DNA from: Xenococcaceae cyanobacterium MO_167.B27
GTDB taxonomy: Bacteria > Cyanobacteriota > Cyanobacteriia > Cyanobacteriales > Xenococcaceae
DNA: 33,581 nt
Reading direction: 5' to 3'
Assembly: GCA_030065935.1 (NCBI GenBank)
Contig: JASJCP010000034.1
Coordinates: 1 to 33,581, forward strand
The notes beneath the pieces are model-generated. The model ran no database searches. It was not told the DNA's origin and was given only the letters and a program-made list of their open reading frames with translations. Both the position numbers and the translations under genes were made by a program. Within the stretch, counting starts at the first letter, position 1. Every line of letters starts with the position of its first letter. This document shows positions 1-8,075 of this stretch, piece after piece.

Positions 1-313
1 GGAAGAAGTTTGTAATTTATATTTGTAGGAATTTTGTTTTTTCAAGTAGTATGAATTGGACTGCTTGTTCAAATATTATTAATTATTGTCATCTCTTTGA
101 AATAAAATTATTGTCTTAAAACTATTTCAAAGATGTTAAAAACTTCCCTCTTATTGAACTTATTGAGAATAAGAATTCCAGTTAATAAATAGTTTATCTA
201 AATATTTAAATATATATTATTTACAAAACTAAATAATCATAGAAACTGGAAATAAGCTATATTTAAAAAGGCTTTCAAAGGTTATCTCTAGCAAAATTGT
301 TTGCGTACTGTGC

Positions 314-330
314 GACGACTTACGGTCGTC
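314..330. repeat. Short hairpin of a dispersed palindromic repeat type
   Basis: GACGAC and GTCGTC form a perfect 6-bp stem around the loop TTACG. It is followed by a GCGTAGCC motif that reappears near 20072. Such GC-rich islands in an AT-rich background look like the small dispersed palindromes common in cyanobacterial genomes; the exact family is not recognised. Confidence 0.4.
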
Positions 331-450
331 ACCGCGTAGCCTGTAAAGGCGTAGCAATAGTAATCAGAGCCATTTTGTCCTTTTGACAGTCTAGCTTGAA
401 ATCGCTCCAGATAGAAAGGCAATAACTAAGAGTTCCCCAAAACTAATTTT

Positions 451-542
451 TTGGGATACTTTTTTAAGATAAAGTCCCCCAAATTTATACAATGGGGATA
501 CAAAGATTATAAATGGGGATACTTTTAAGTTAATTGGGGTAC
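451..542. repeat. Phased TGGGGATAC direct repeats, 21-bp period
   Basis: TTGGGATAC at 451, TGGGGATAC at 493 and 514, and TGGGGTAC at 535 are spaced about 42, 21 and 21 bp, so they lie on the same face of the helix. They sit 110-200 bp upstream of the glycosyltransferase start. They could be an operator array or the relic of a heptapeptide-coding repeat, since the minus frame reads with a 7-residue period here. Confidence 0.4.
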
Positions 543-723
543 TGCTTAATAACGATAATAATGGCTTATTAGTAAAGGTTTTCAATAAGTTTAATTGTAT
601 AGGAAGCCCAAACTGTAACAATTCATTCATTATTTTAGCAACGGCTAGATTTAAGTGATGTTTTCTTTAGATAAATATATTCAAGATTCTGTCTCTCTAG
701 TAAATCTATTTTTTTTTGAACTA

Positions 724-1986
724 ATGACACATTTTGCTTTAGTTTGTCCTGCAGAAAGAGGACACCTTAACACTATGCTGCCTTTGGGACAAGAATTACA
801 AAGACGAGGTCATCGCGTTACTTTCTTTGGAATGTTAGATGCAGAATCTAACATAGAAGCTGCAAAATTAGAATTTATCCCAATTGGCGAGCAAGAATTC
901 CCTCGGGGAAGTATGAATAAAATGTGGGCAAAACAAGGCGAACTAACTGGCATTCCAGCAATACTTAATACAATCGAATGCATTAAAAAAACAGCTGTAA
1001 TATTCTTAAATCACGCTCCAAAAATACTCAAAGAAAATAATGTAGAAGCCTTAATAGTCGATCAAATTGCACCAGAGGGCGGAACTGTTGCAGAATATTT
1101 AAATCTTCCTTTTATTACATTATGTAGTGCTTTGCCATTTAATCAAGAAGCAAATGTACCACCATTTTTTACTGATTGGCAATACAATCCAACTTTTTGG
1201 AATCGCTGGCGCAATCGCATCGCTTATCAGAGCGGAAATCCTTTCGCACAACCAATTAAGAATTTAAGGCTTAAATATCGGCAAAAATGGCAATTACCGA
1301 GCGAACAGAGTCCCGATTCTCCTTTAGCAATTTTAAGCCACCAACCGGCAGAATTTGAATTTCCCAGACAAGATTTACCGCAATGGTTTCATTTTACAGG
1401 CCCATATCACAACCAAACTAGCCGCAAACCAGTATCTTTCCCTTGGGAAAAATTAACTGGACAAGCCTTAATTTATGCTTCAATGGGTACTTTACAAAAT
1501 CGTCAGGTAGATGTATTTGAAAAAATAGCAGCAGCTTGTGCGGGTTTAGAGGCTCAATTAGTTATTTCTTTAGGAGGCGCAAAGACCCCAGAATCTTTAC
1601 CCAAATTACCAGGCTCGCCTTTAGTAGTAGGTTACGCACCCCAGTTAGAATTGTTACAAAAAGCCGCTTTAGTTATTACTCATGCAGGAATGAATACTAC
1701 GTTAGAATCTTTAACTTATGGTGTGCCGATAGTTGCAATTCCAGTGACTAACGATCAATTTGGAATATCAGCTCGCGTAGTTTGGACGGGAACGGGAGAA
1801 GCTGTACCTCGAAATAAATTAAGCACTAGCAAGCTCGAAAAGCTTGTTAGAAAAGTATTAATAGAAGATTCTTACAAAAAAAATGCACTTAAGTTAAAAC
1901 AAGCAATTAAGCAAGCAGGAGGTGTATCCCGAGCTGCAGATATTGTTGAAAAAGCAGTATCTACCAAAGACCCAGTCTATCGTTAG
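724..1986 (+). CDS. UGT/MGT-type glycosyltransferase (GT1 family)
   Basis: Predicted GT-B fold glycosyltransferase that moves a sugar from a nucleotide-sugar donor to a small, probably lipophilic acceptor. The N-terminus (FALVCPAERGHLNTMLPLG, then RRGHRVTFFG) is the acceptor-side Rossmann start typical of macrolide, zeaxanthin (CrtX-like) and sterol glycosyltransferases. The C-terminal donor site reads HAGMNTTLESLTYGVPIVAI followed by PVTNDQ, the bacterial counterpart of the UGT signature with its terminal Asp-Gln. The frame is open from a GTG at 655, but the first 23 residues do not look like the family, so I start at the ATG at 724, giving 420 aa. No Shine-Dalgarno is obvious. The acceptor is unknown; a carotenoid is possible in a cyanobacterium but unproven. 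It is a single gene, followed by a convergent hydrolase. Confidence 0.85.
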   Translation: MTHFALVCPAERGHLNTMLPLGQELQRRGHRVTFFGMLDAESNIEAAKLEFIPIGEQEFPRGSMNKMWAKQGELTGIPAILNTIECIKKTAVIFLNHAPKILKENNVEALIVDQIAPEGGTVAEYLNLPFITLCSALPFNQEANVPPFFTDWQYNPTFWNRWRNRIAYQSGNPFAQPIKNLRLKYRQKWQLPSEQSPDSPLAILSHQPAEFEFPRQDLPQWFHFTGPYHNQTSRKPVSFPWEKLTGQALIYASMGTLQNRQVDVFEKIAAACAGLEAQLVISLGGAKTPESLPKLPGSPLVVGYAPQLELLQKAALVITHAGMNTTLESLTYGVPIVAIPVTNDQFGISARVVWTGTGEAVPRNKLSTSKLEKLVRKVLIEDSYKKNALKLKQAIKQAGGVSRAADIVEKAVSTKDPVYR

Positions 1987-2119
1987 TTGAGTCAAAAAAT
2001 TTAATCGATTCAGTAATAATAAGTGCGAATGTCTAGATTTATAGTTAGTTTCTTTAAGCCAAGATTTACAAAATTGCTATTAAGTCAGTTTACTGATTTA
2101 TAGATTTACTAACTCTATC

Positions 2120-2959
2120 CTAAACAGTACTTTCAGATACAAAAAATTTTAAGATCGAAGCTGCTATTTTTTGGGGATATTCTGTGGGTAAAGCGTGATC
2201 TGCGCCAGGAATAATTTCTAGTTGGGCATTGGGAATTTCTCTAGCATAGGTTTCAGAATGCCAAAGAGGAATAGTTTCATCGCATTCCCCAGCAATAACT
2301 AAAACTGGGATATTGAGTTTATGAATTTCTGTTTCTACTGTTTCTGCTCCTCTCATTCCTTGCAAGCGAGTAATTAACATCGATCGCGCTACTGGCTGAT
2401 TGGTTAATTGATAGCGATATTCTTTAATTGTTTCGAGCGCTTTTTTATAATTAAAAATTTCAGAAAGCGGAGTTACTAAATTCAATGACCAATCTATCAA
2501 AGGTGTTTCCCACAGTAAAGGTCTTAAGAAAAAATAGCGCTCTTCAAACCGATTATCTTTAATTCCCGCAGGCCCTAGTAAAATTAAACCATTAACACAA
2601 TCGGGGAAATTTAGAGCGTATTTGGAGGCTACCCAAGCTCCAAAAGAATGACCGATTATATAGCATCTCTTTAACTCTAATTTTTTCAGAAACTGATTGA
2701 TAAAAGTTACTTGAGCTGCAACAAAATGACTAAATTCTGGTTTAGCGGATTCTCCAAACCCAAGTAAATCTAAGCTAATACAGCGAAAATTCTCTTTTAT
2801 TTCCCTACTTAAAGGCTGCCAACACTTTCGCTCTCCGAAAAAACCGTGCAGCATCAATAATGGTTTTCCATTTCCTTCTTCTGAATAACTCGCTTGGCAT
2901 TCAACTTCAATTCCTTCAAAAGTCAAGATAAAGCTAACAAAATCTGGTTTTGGCATCAC
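2120..2959 (-). CDS. Alpha/beta hydrolase
   Basis: Soluble alpha/beta-hydrolase of 279 aa with a complete catalytic triad in the usual order: Ser105 in the nucleophile elbow GHSFG, Asp227 in GECDETIP and His255 in GADHALP. An oxyanion-hole HGF motif lies near residue 39, and a helical cap region covers about 135-205. The family includes esterases, C-C hydrolases and haloperoxidase-like enzymes, and nothing here fixes the substrate. The gene converges on the glycosyltransferase and leaves about 130 bp between them. Two adjacent Met codons at the start make the exact initiation site uncertain by one residue. No signal peptide is seen. Confidence 0.85.
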   Translation of the reverse strand: MMPKPDFVSFILTFEGIEVECQASYSEEGNGKPLLMLHGFFGERKCWQPLSREIKENFRCISLDLLGFGESAKPEFSHFVAAQVTFINQFLKKLELKRCYIIGHSFGAWVASKYALNFPDCVNGLILLGPAGIKDNRFEERYFFLRPLLWETPLIDWSLNLVTPLSEIFNYKKALETIKEYRYQLTNQPVARSMLITRLQGMRGAETVETEIHKLNIPVLVIAGECDETIPLWHSETYAREIPNAQLEIIPGADHALPTEYPQKIAASILKFFVSESTV

Positions 2960-3197
2960 TAAATATTGCGAAAATACTTCTTAATAGTTTAAATTATTTT
3001 GGGGAAGATTCTTGAATAAATCTGGCTCTTCTAGAGTAGTTATGACAATTTAATATAAAAAATAGTCAATCACCAAAAGTATTTTTAACTTTAATTTGCT
3101 TATAATGCTTGATATATATTGACTAAACGGTATTTTTTATGATAGTAATTAGCTTGTTCTTAAATCACAAAAATTAATTTTTAATAAAATCAATAAA

Positions 3198-3440
3198 ATG
3201 CCTTCTAACTCCCTGCTTCATTTTATCACTAAAATCATTAATTTTGAAGGTTTCAAAGCAACTAATTATCATTTTATTACCGAGAATGAATTACTTATTC
3301 AATTAGAAAATAAAGAAAGTTTTGAGCCTTGCCCCCATTGTCATAAGATAACGAATAAAGTACATCAATCTCATCGATATAGAGTTAGATATATTCCCAT
3401 CAGTAGTTGTGATGGGCACTGGTCGGCAATGGTCAATTAA
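3198..3440 (+). pseudogene. ISL3-family transposase N-terminal remnant
   Basis: The 80-residue frame carries the zinc-ribbon start of ISL3 transposases: CPHC, then VHQSHRYRVRYIPIS. Full-length members are about 400 aa with a DDE domain, so over 80% is missing. Homology stops after about residue 68; the tail (CDGHWSAMVN) does not continue the family and ends at a stop. The piece is therefore truncated by a later rearrangement, probably arrival or deletion of the IS1-like fragment immediately downstream. Confidence 0.75.
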
Positions 3441-3545
3441 AGGGTGTTATCTTCCCAACTTCGGCAATTTAACATCTTTTCGGTAGTGCATCAGACTTAT
3501 GTGGGTTTGGTAAAATAGGGCGAGCGTAAATTTCATCAAAAACTA

Positions 3546-3708
3546 ATGGAATGCCCTCTCTGTGGTCATGACAAGACCCATAAACATGGAAAGACCAGCA
3601 AAGGTTCTCAAAGGTATCTGTGTCTGACTTGCCAACAAACATTTACCGATACGAATGGATAGGATTTACTATCGTCGTCAAATAAGTGATGAACAGATTA
3701 GAACTTAG
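3546..3708 (+). pseudogene. IS1-like (InsA-type) transposase remnant with frameshift
   Basis: Starting at ATG 3546, the reading MECPLCGHDKTHKHG, then SQRYLCLTCQQTFTDT, is the zinc-ribbon N-terminus of IS1-family InsA proteins (two Cys pairs, CPLC and CLTC). The frame hits TAG at 3660-3662. In the next frame the protein resumes as DRIYYRRQISDEQIRT and stops at 3706-3708, so a one-base shift separates the halves. The usual continuation into the helix-turn-helix and the InsB part is absent. The sequence GGTAGTGCATCA near 3481 resembles an IS1-type left end. The right side abuts the broken hydrolase gene. Confidence 0.7.
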
Positions 3709-4402
3709 TATTAGCTGCTTCAATTGCTGCAATTTCAATTTCTTCGGGATGATAAGAGTGAATCTTGAGAGCAAGTTTTTTTAATTCTTTTGCGATCGCC
3801 TGTTCGATATATTTTCCTGAAGGATGTTGCATTAAATAGGGTAAAGAGCGATTAGAATCTAAATTCGGACAAATTACAGCCCCTCCTGCCACATCAGACG
3901 ATTTTAAGCCATTTACTTCTAAAATCTGGGATTAATAAACACCCCATAAAGCCAATTGTCCTCCTAGAGAATAGCCTGTAAACCAAAAAGGTGCAGGACA
4001 ACCCAGAGCTTTACTTTCTTCAGCAATACTCACAAAGTCTTTTCCTTCATTGATCCCATCAGATGTTAGAGAATCAGACAATTTTGCTGACTAACCATGA
4101 GCGCGCCAATCAAATAAAATTACGGCATAATTCTGATGGTAAGCCTTCCTTCCCAGAATCTTGAGAAACCACTGATTGTCGAGACTCCCAGTAATACCAT
4201 AAGTCCCAATAATTGTACCCTTGGGATTTTCAGGAATTGCCATCCAAGCAAAAAGTGGTACTTCTCCTTCGGTAAATACTACCTTTTGATATTTTGGCTC
4301 TGTTTCCCTCAGAGTTTTTTCCCAAGTTTTACTAGAGCGAAACGCAGCATAGAGAGTCATTAAAAGACCATTACTTAAAAACAAAGGGGGAGAAAATAAC
4401 AT
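3698..4402 (-). pseudogene. Alpha/beta hydrolase pseudogene, two in-frame stops and lost C-terminus
   Basis: One minus-strand frame reads as a hydrolase from 4402 (more likely start 4360, MTLYAAFRSSKTWEKT) to 3698, broken by TAG at 4091-4093 and TAA at 3932-3934. Between and after the stops the protein sense is intact: ILFDWRAHG, stop, SAKLSDSLTSDGINEGKDF, the nucleophile elbow GYSLGGQLALWG, stop, then AGGAVICPNLDSNRSLPYL and a helical stretch. The part carrying the catalytic Asp and His is missing: the reading runs into the IS1-like fragment at about 3705. Both stops are single-codon events, so the decay is recent enough to leave the frame in register. It is unrelated to the intact hydrolase at 2120. 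Confidence 0.8.
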
Positions 4403-4427
4403 TATTCTGGCTCTTTTATACTTATGG

Positions 4428-4460
4428 CGATCGCGCAGTGGCTCGCTGTCAGCGCGATCG
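4428..4460. repeat. HIP1-containing inverted repeat
   Basis: CGATCGCGC (4428-4436) and GCGCGATCG (4452-4460) are perfect inverted copies around a 15-nt spacer. The left arm overlaps a HIP1 octamer. It lies between the hydrolase pseudogene and ocp. Confidence 0.5.
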
Positions 4461-4760
4461 TCTGTTCGATGTATTGTCCCAAAGCTTACAAATAAATCCT
4501 TATTAAGTACTTATCTAGCTAGTTTCGATAATTAGTATAAGATTTAAATGAGGCAGTCTAGTTGAAAGTTGATTGGGATGCCAAAAAACCATCAGTACGG
4601 TTTTCACTACCCATAATTTTTGTCAAGCTATTGCAATATTTATTTACAATAGAGCCAGCGTTGTGAGTCCACGGTACTCCGCCGATGATAGGCGGAAGCA
4701 CCCTTAGACTTCGTAAAAAGCGTTTTTTGATTGCACAAATAAGTTAACGGAGGAACATCT
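4461..4760 (+). promoter_or_regulatory. Upstream region and ribosome binding site of ocp
   Basis: Roughly 300 bp without a gene precedes ocp. A small hairpin, TCCGCC (4678-4683) with GGCGGA (4691-4696), falls in the probable 5' leader. A strong Shine-Dalgarno, GGAGG (4749-4753), is 7 nt before the GTG start and decides that start. The TATAAG near 4536 could be a -10 box, but no clear -35 accompanies it. The minus-strand open frame across 4640-4846 is a shadow of ocp. Confidence 0.4.
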
Positions 4761-5720
4761 GTGCCATTTTCTATCGAATCAGCCCGTGGCATATTTCCAA
4801 ACACTTTATCTGCTGATGCCGTACCAGCATTAACAGCACGATTCAATCAACTTAGTGCTGAAGACCAACTGGCGTTGATTTGGTTTGCCTATCTAGAAAT
4901 GGGTAAAACTATTACAGTTGCTGCTCCAGGGGCAGCTAATATGCAGTTTGCGGAACTAACTCTTAATGAAATTAAGGGAATGAGCTTCCAAGAACAATCT
5001 CAGGTAATGTGCGATCTAGCTAACCGTGCTGATACACCAATTTGTCGCACCTATGCAACTTGGACTCCTAACATCAAGCTTGGTTTTTGGTATCGACTGG
5101 GAGAATTGATGGAACAGGGTGTTGTCGCTCCCATTCCTGAAGGCTATAAGCTGTCAGCAAACGCTTCTGCTGTGCTGCAAACACTCATAGGATTAGAATC
5201 GGGTCAACAAATTACAGTATTACGAAATACTGTGGTTGATATGGGATATGATCCTGCTAAAATCAGCAATTTTACTAGAGTTAGCGAACCTGTTGCTCCT
5301 CCAACAGAAATATCCAAGCGAACCAAAGTTACTATTGAGGGTGTTAGTAACCCAACCATATTGAGCTATATGAACCTGTTAAATGCCAATGACTTTGATG
5401 AGCTAATAAAACTTTTTACTCCCGATGGTGGGCTGCAACCCCCCTTCAAAAGACCAATTGTGGGTCAAGATGCAGTACTGCGATTTTTCAAAGAAGAATG
5501 TCCTAACCTTAAATTAGCTCCAGAGCGAGGTATTTCTGAAGCTGTAGATGATGGTTATACTCAGATCAAAGTAACAGGTAAAGTGCAAACTCCTTGGTTT
5601 GGTGCTGGTGTTGGGATGAATATGTCTTGGAGATTCTTGCTTAATTCCGAGAACAAAATATTCTTCGTCGCGATTGATCTATTGGCATCTCCCAAAGAAT
5701 TACTCAATCTAGCTCGTTAA
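4761..5720 (+). CDS. ocp: Orange carotenoid protein
   Basis: Blue-light photoreceptor that binds one ketocarotenoid (such as hydroxyechinenone) and, in its red form, docks on the phycobilisome to quench excitation. At 319 aa it is full length. The N-terminal all-helical carotenoid domain (about 1-165) has Trp41, Trp101 and Trp110. Arg155, which bridges to a C-terminal Glu in the dark state, is present, with its partner at Glu246. The C-terminal NTF2-like domain (about 195-319) has Tyr203 and Trp290, matching Tyr201 and Trp288 of the Synechocystis protein, which hydrogen-bond the carotenoid carbonyl. The start is GTG, supported by GGAGG 7 nt upstream and by the canonical MPFSIESARGIFP beginning. 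It is followed by frp on the same strand, the arrangement seen with OCP1-type proteins. Confidence 0.98.
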   Translation: MPFSIESARGIFPNTLSADAVPALTARFNQLSAEDQLALIWFAYLEMGKTITVAAPGAANMQFAELTLNEIKGMSFQEQSQVMCDLANRADTPICRTYATWTPNIKLGFWYRLGELMEQGVVAPIPEGYKLSANASAVLQTLIGLESGQQITVLRNTVVDMGYDPAKISNFTRVSEPVAPPTEISKRTKVTIEGVSNPTILSYMNLLNANDFDELIKLFTPDGGLQPPFKRPIVGQDAVLRFFKEECPNLKLAPERGISEAVDDGYTQIKVTGKVQTPWFGAGVGMNMSWRFLLNSENKIFFVAIDLLASPKELLNLAR

Positions 5721-5815
5721 AAAAACCTTTTCTAACAGAAGAAAAAAAAGTCAGTTGATTGCAATAAAACTTAACTTTAATTGGAATTAAGCAGCAATCA
5801 TTAATTTAGATGTAT

Positions 5816-5855
5816 AGTAAGTCGATCCCCTTCGGTTTTTGGGGATCGACTTACT
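5816..5855 (+). terminator. Perfect 15-bp hairpin between ocp and frp
   Basis: Arms 5816-5830 and 5841-5855 are exact inverted copies (ending GATCCCC / GGGGATC) around the loop TTCGGTTTTT. No U-run follows on the plus strand, so it may be an attenuator or mRNA-stabilising structure rather than a simple intrinsic terminator. Its position suggests it uncouples frp from ocp. Confidence 0.6.
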
Positions 5856-5957
5856 TAATATTTGTTGAAATTTTCGTTAAACTACTATTAATATTTTGGG
5901 TTTTAATGTTATTATGATCGTCATCAGATAATTTTATCCAATTAAGATTCGGTATTA

Positions 5958-6287
5958 ATGTTACAAATAACTCAAACTAAATGGTCGGGAACGGAGGAAA
6001 AAATAGCAAAACAAGCCTTAAAGACAGCTTATGAGCGAGAAACTTCCGCTTTAATCTCCAATGTTCGCGCTCGCGCCAGTTCGATTACAGAGCTAGATGA
6101 TTTATGGTCTTTACACGATCTATTAAGTACTAAAAGGTTTGAAATAGACGGTAAGTATGCTTACAATATTACTACTATTGTGTTTGATTTTGCTAGATTA
6201 GTAAAAGAGGGATGGCTGTATCTGGACGAACTAAAAGGTTTGAAACCAGAAATGTTATCTAAAATATCTGCTTTGGCACGTATGTAA
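5958..6287 (+). CDS. frp: Fluorescence recovery protein
   Basis: Small all-helical dimeric protein (109 aa, the normal length) that binds the C-terminal domain of active OCP and speeds its return to the orange form, ending phycobilisome quenching. The conserved central stretch DDLWSLHDLLSTKR gives Trp50, His53, Asp54 and Arg60, residues known to be important in FRP. It is followed by FEIDGKY and a helical C-terminus ending ALARM. It lies 237 bp after ocp, with a strong hairpin between, so it probably has its own promoter. An intrinsic terminator follows at 6322-6356. Confidence 0.96.
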   Translation: MLQITQTKWSGTEEKIAKQALKTAYERETSALISNVRARASSITELDDLWSLHDLLSTKRFEIDGKYAYNITTIVFDFARLVKEGWLYLDELKGLKPEMLSKISALARM

Positions 6288-6321
6288 ATATAATTTCTAT
6301 TTAATTTATAAGTTATAAAGT

Positions 6322-6356
6322 TTGGGCTGACAAATTAGATGTTTGCCCAATTTTTT
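6322..6356 (+). terminator. Intrinsic terminator of frp
   Basis: TTGGGC (6322-6327) pairs with GCCCAA (6345-6350), with an inner CAAA/TTTG pairing possible, followed directly by six T. It sits between the convergent frp and birA genes. Confidence 0.65.
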
Positions 6357-6385
6357 ATTTGAACAAACTAATAGCCTTAAATCGA

Positions 6386-7183
6386 TTAATAATCGTAACC
6401 CAAGCTGATTTGTCCTGGGGATAAATATACAATATCGTCGTTCCTACTAGAGTTTCCCAGATTAACTTGTAATTGTCCTGCTGTGGTAACTCCTGCGATC
6501 GTCCCTAGTTTACCATCTAGATTAATTTTTCTTCCCAGACTGTTAAGCAATTGTTGATAATTCTCTAATATTTTTGCTGCTCCTAGTTTAAGGTATTGTT
6601 GATAGCCAGATAAAATACCAGTCAGAATTACTGCTGCTAAGTGTTCTAGACAACTGAAGTTTTGCAGACCAGTTTCTTGACAAAAAGATTGTAAATTAAT
6701 ACCCAATTCAGGAACAGTATTAATCCAGTTAATTCCTACGCCAATTACAGCATATTTCAGAACATTATTTTGAGAACGAGTTTCGATTTTAATTCCACCC
6801 AGTTTGCGCTGATGCAAAATCAGGTCATTAGACCATTTAATAAACACGGGAAAACTATAACTCCTCAAAATATCAGCAATTCCCCAAGCTGTCGCCATCG
6901 TCAGATGAAAGCTATTATTAAGAGTAAGATTCGGTTGCATAATTACCGAAAGATATAGCCCCCCTTCAGAAGATAACCAAGTTTTACCCCATTGTCCCCT
7001 TCCTGCTGTTTGTTGTAGTGCAATTGCTGCTACTGGGGTACTTTCTCCAGAATCTAATAATTCCCACAGTTTTCGATTAGTAGAAGGGATTGTCTCAAAA
7101 ATATGTAATTTAACAGGTTCCGGGTTGTAGGTTTGAGATAGTTTTTCCCAATGCTGTTGGTAAATTTCTAAACAAAAATCCAT
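6386..7183 (-). CDS. birA: Biotin--[acetyl-CoA-carboxylase] ligase, monofunctional
   Basis: Attaches biotin to the carboxyl-carrier subunit of acetyl-CoA carboxylase through biotinyl-AMP. At 265 aa it has the catalytic core and C-terminal SH3-like part but no N-terminal helix-turn-helix, so it is not a repressor. Family motifs in order: GRGQWG (61-66, adenylate-binding loop), KWSND (116-120), KLGGIKIE (127-134, catalytic lysine region) and GVGIN (148-152). It converges on frp. The start ATG at 7183 lies just downstream, in its own direction, of heptamer repeat arrays shared with the divergent ndhL promoter region. Confidence 0.95.
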   Translation of the reverse strand: MDFCLEIYQQHWEKLSQTYNPEPVKLHIFETIPSTNRKLWELLDSGESTPVAAIALQQTAGRGQWGKTWLSSEGGLYLSVIMQPNLTLNNSFHLTMATAWGIADILRSYSFPVFIKWSNDLILHQRKLGGIKIETRSQNNVLKYAVIGVGINWINTVPELGINLQSFCQETGLQNFSCLEHLAAVILTGILSGYQQYLKLGAAKILENYQQLLNSLGRKINLDGKLGTIAGVTTAGQLQVNLGNSSRNDDIVYLSPGQISLGYDY

Positions 7184-7208
7184 TATTCACGAGATAGATA
7201 GATGAGTG

Positions 7209-7234
7209 ATTGCTAATTGCTAATTGCTAATTGC
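7209..7234. repeat. Heptamer tandem repeat (ATTGCTA)
   Basis: Three and a half uninterrupted copies of a 7-nt unit, immediately before birA and 16 bp from the larger heptamer array. This is the class called short tandemly repeated repetitive (STRR) sequences in cyanobacteria. Confidence 0.8.
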
Positions 7235-7250
7235 GCTCTTGTTGATTTTT

Positions 7251-7369
7251 GAATACTGATGACTGAATACTGATTACTGAATACTGATTACTGAATACTG
7301 AATACTGAATACTGATTACTGAATACTGAATACTGAATACTGATTACTGATTACTGATTACTGACTCCT
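7251..7369. repeat. 17-unit heptamer array (GAATACT / GATTACT)
   Basis: Seventeen consecutive 7-nt units run without a break from 7251 to 7369. Most are GAATACT or GATTACT; the second unit (GATGACT) and the last (GACTCCT) are divergent. The array fills most of the birA-ndhL divergent spacer. It belongs to the STRR class, whose copy number can vary between strains by slippage. Confidence 0.95.
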
Positions 7370-7443
7370 GATTTACCACCTTCTATGGCTAATCTTGTAC
7401 AATAGTTTTGAATCTAAATATTAAATTAAATTAAGCAATAATT

Positions 7444-7695
7444 ATGGGAATCACAGAAATAATTGCGGGAATCACAGAAACTCAATTGATTGCTCTATTG
7501 TATCTTGCTCTGAGTGGTGCTTATCTCGTAGTATTACCAGGAATACTCTATTTCTATCTTAAGAGTCGTTGGTATGTAGCTAGTTCTGTAGAACGTCTGA
7601 TAATGTACCTCTTTGTATTTTTATTATTCCCAGGAATGTTGTTGTTAAGTCCTTTCCTTAATTTCCGTCCCCGAGGTCGTAAACTGAGCGCGTAG
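7444..7695 (+). CDS. ndhL: NAD(P)H-quinone oxidoreductase subunit L
   Basis: Oxygenic-photosynthesis-specific membrane subunit of the NDH-1 complex, which takes part in cyclic electron flow, respiration and, in some forms, CO2 uptake. The 83-residue protein has two membrane segments (about 15-38 and 50-71) and the conserved [17 protein letters not shown] loop and [13 protein letters not shown] tail. A TACAAT sequence about 45 bp before the ATG is a possible -10 box. It is followed after 9 bp by the DUF3007 gene, a pairing widespread in cyanobacteria and indicating one transcript. Confidence 0.95.
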   Translation: MGITEIIAGITETQLIALLYLALSGAYLVVLPGILYFYLKSRWYVASSVERLIMYLFVFLLFPGMLLLSPFLNFRPRGRKLSA

Positions 7696-7704
7696 TTAAA
7701 TATC

Positions 7705-8010
7705 ATGCGTAGAATAGATGCTCTTGGTATTGGTTTTGGCGTTTTTGTTGCTGGAGGAATCATCTATTTAGTTTTTCAGACTGTTGGTTTGGATGGTGTC
7801 TCCGCAGGAATTTGGACACAAACCCTCTTAGTTGCAGGGTTAATTGGTTGGTCAATTACTTATTTACTGCGAGTTGTTACCAAAAATATGACCTATAATC
7901 AGCAGCTTAAGGACTATGAAGATGCAGTGTTGCAAAAGCGTTTAGAAGAGATGTCCCCCGAAGAATTAGCCAAGCTTCAGGAAGAAATAGAAAGAGAAAA
8001 GCAATCTTAA
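7705..8010 (+). CDS. DUF3007 family membrane protein
   Basis: Protein of 101 aa with two predicted membrane helices (about 7-26 and 36-57) and a charged, helix-prone C-terminal tail (KRLEEMSPEELAKLQEEIER). This is the DUF3007 family, found in cyanobacteria and plastid-bearing organisms and commonly next to ndhL. Co-transcription with ndhL (9-bp gap) suggests a role linked to thylakoid membranes or NDH-1, but no function is established from sequence. A strong hairpin follows the stop. Confidence 0.85.
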   Translation: MRRIDALGIGFGVFVAGGIIYLVFQTVGLDGVSAGIWTQTLLVAGLIGWSITYLLRVVTKNMTYNQQLKDYEDAVLQKRLEEMSPEELAKLQEEIEREKQS

Positions 8011-8022
8011 AACATTGAATTG

Positions 8023-8064
8023 GGTTAGGTAGGGGAGCAAGGCTTGCGCCCCTACCTATTAACC
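8023..8064. terminator. Bidirectional hairpin between DUF3007 and murE
   Basis: AGGTAGGGG (8027-8035) pairs with CCCCTACCT (8049-8057). The stem is extended by GGTT/AACC after a short bulge, and an inner GCAAG/CTTGC lies in the loop. It resembles a dispersed cyanobacterial palindrome and sits exactly between two convergent genes, where it can stop transcription from both sides. There is no U-run. Confidence 0.6.
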
Positions 8065-8075
8065 TAATATGGTAT

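Larger units (their letters stand above)
1..723. other. AT-rich non-coding region upstream of the glycosyltransferase
   Basis: No convincing gene is visible. The stretch is very AT-rich. It holds a small hairpin (314-330) and a set of phased TGGGGATAC repeats (451-542), both listed separately. The only longer open frame here (391-630, minus) is leucine/serine-rich, has no recognisable domain and runs through the phased repeats, so I treat it as chance. Confidence 0.5.

Noticed and set aside
391-630. 79-aa minus-strand ORF
   Set aside because: No recognisable domain, low-complexity composition, and it is explained by the 21-bp phased repeats it crosses.
4640-4846. 68-aa minus-strand ORF across the ocp start
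   Set aside because: Shadow of ocp coding sequence and its leader; no family resemblance.
7251-7369. Possible CRISPR or coding repeat
   Set aside because: A pure 7-nt tandem period with no spacers; it belongs to the heptamer STRR class.
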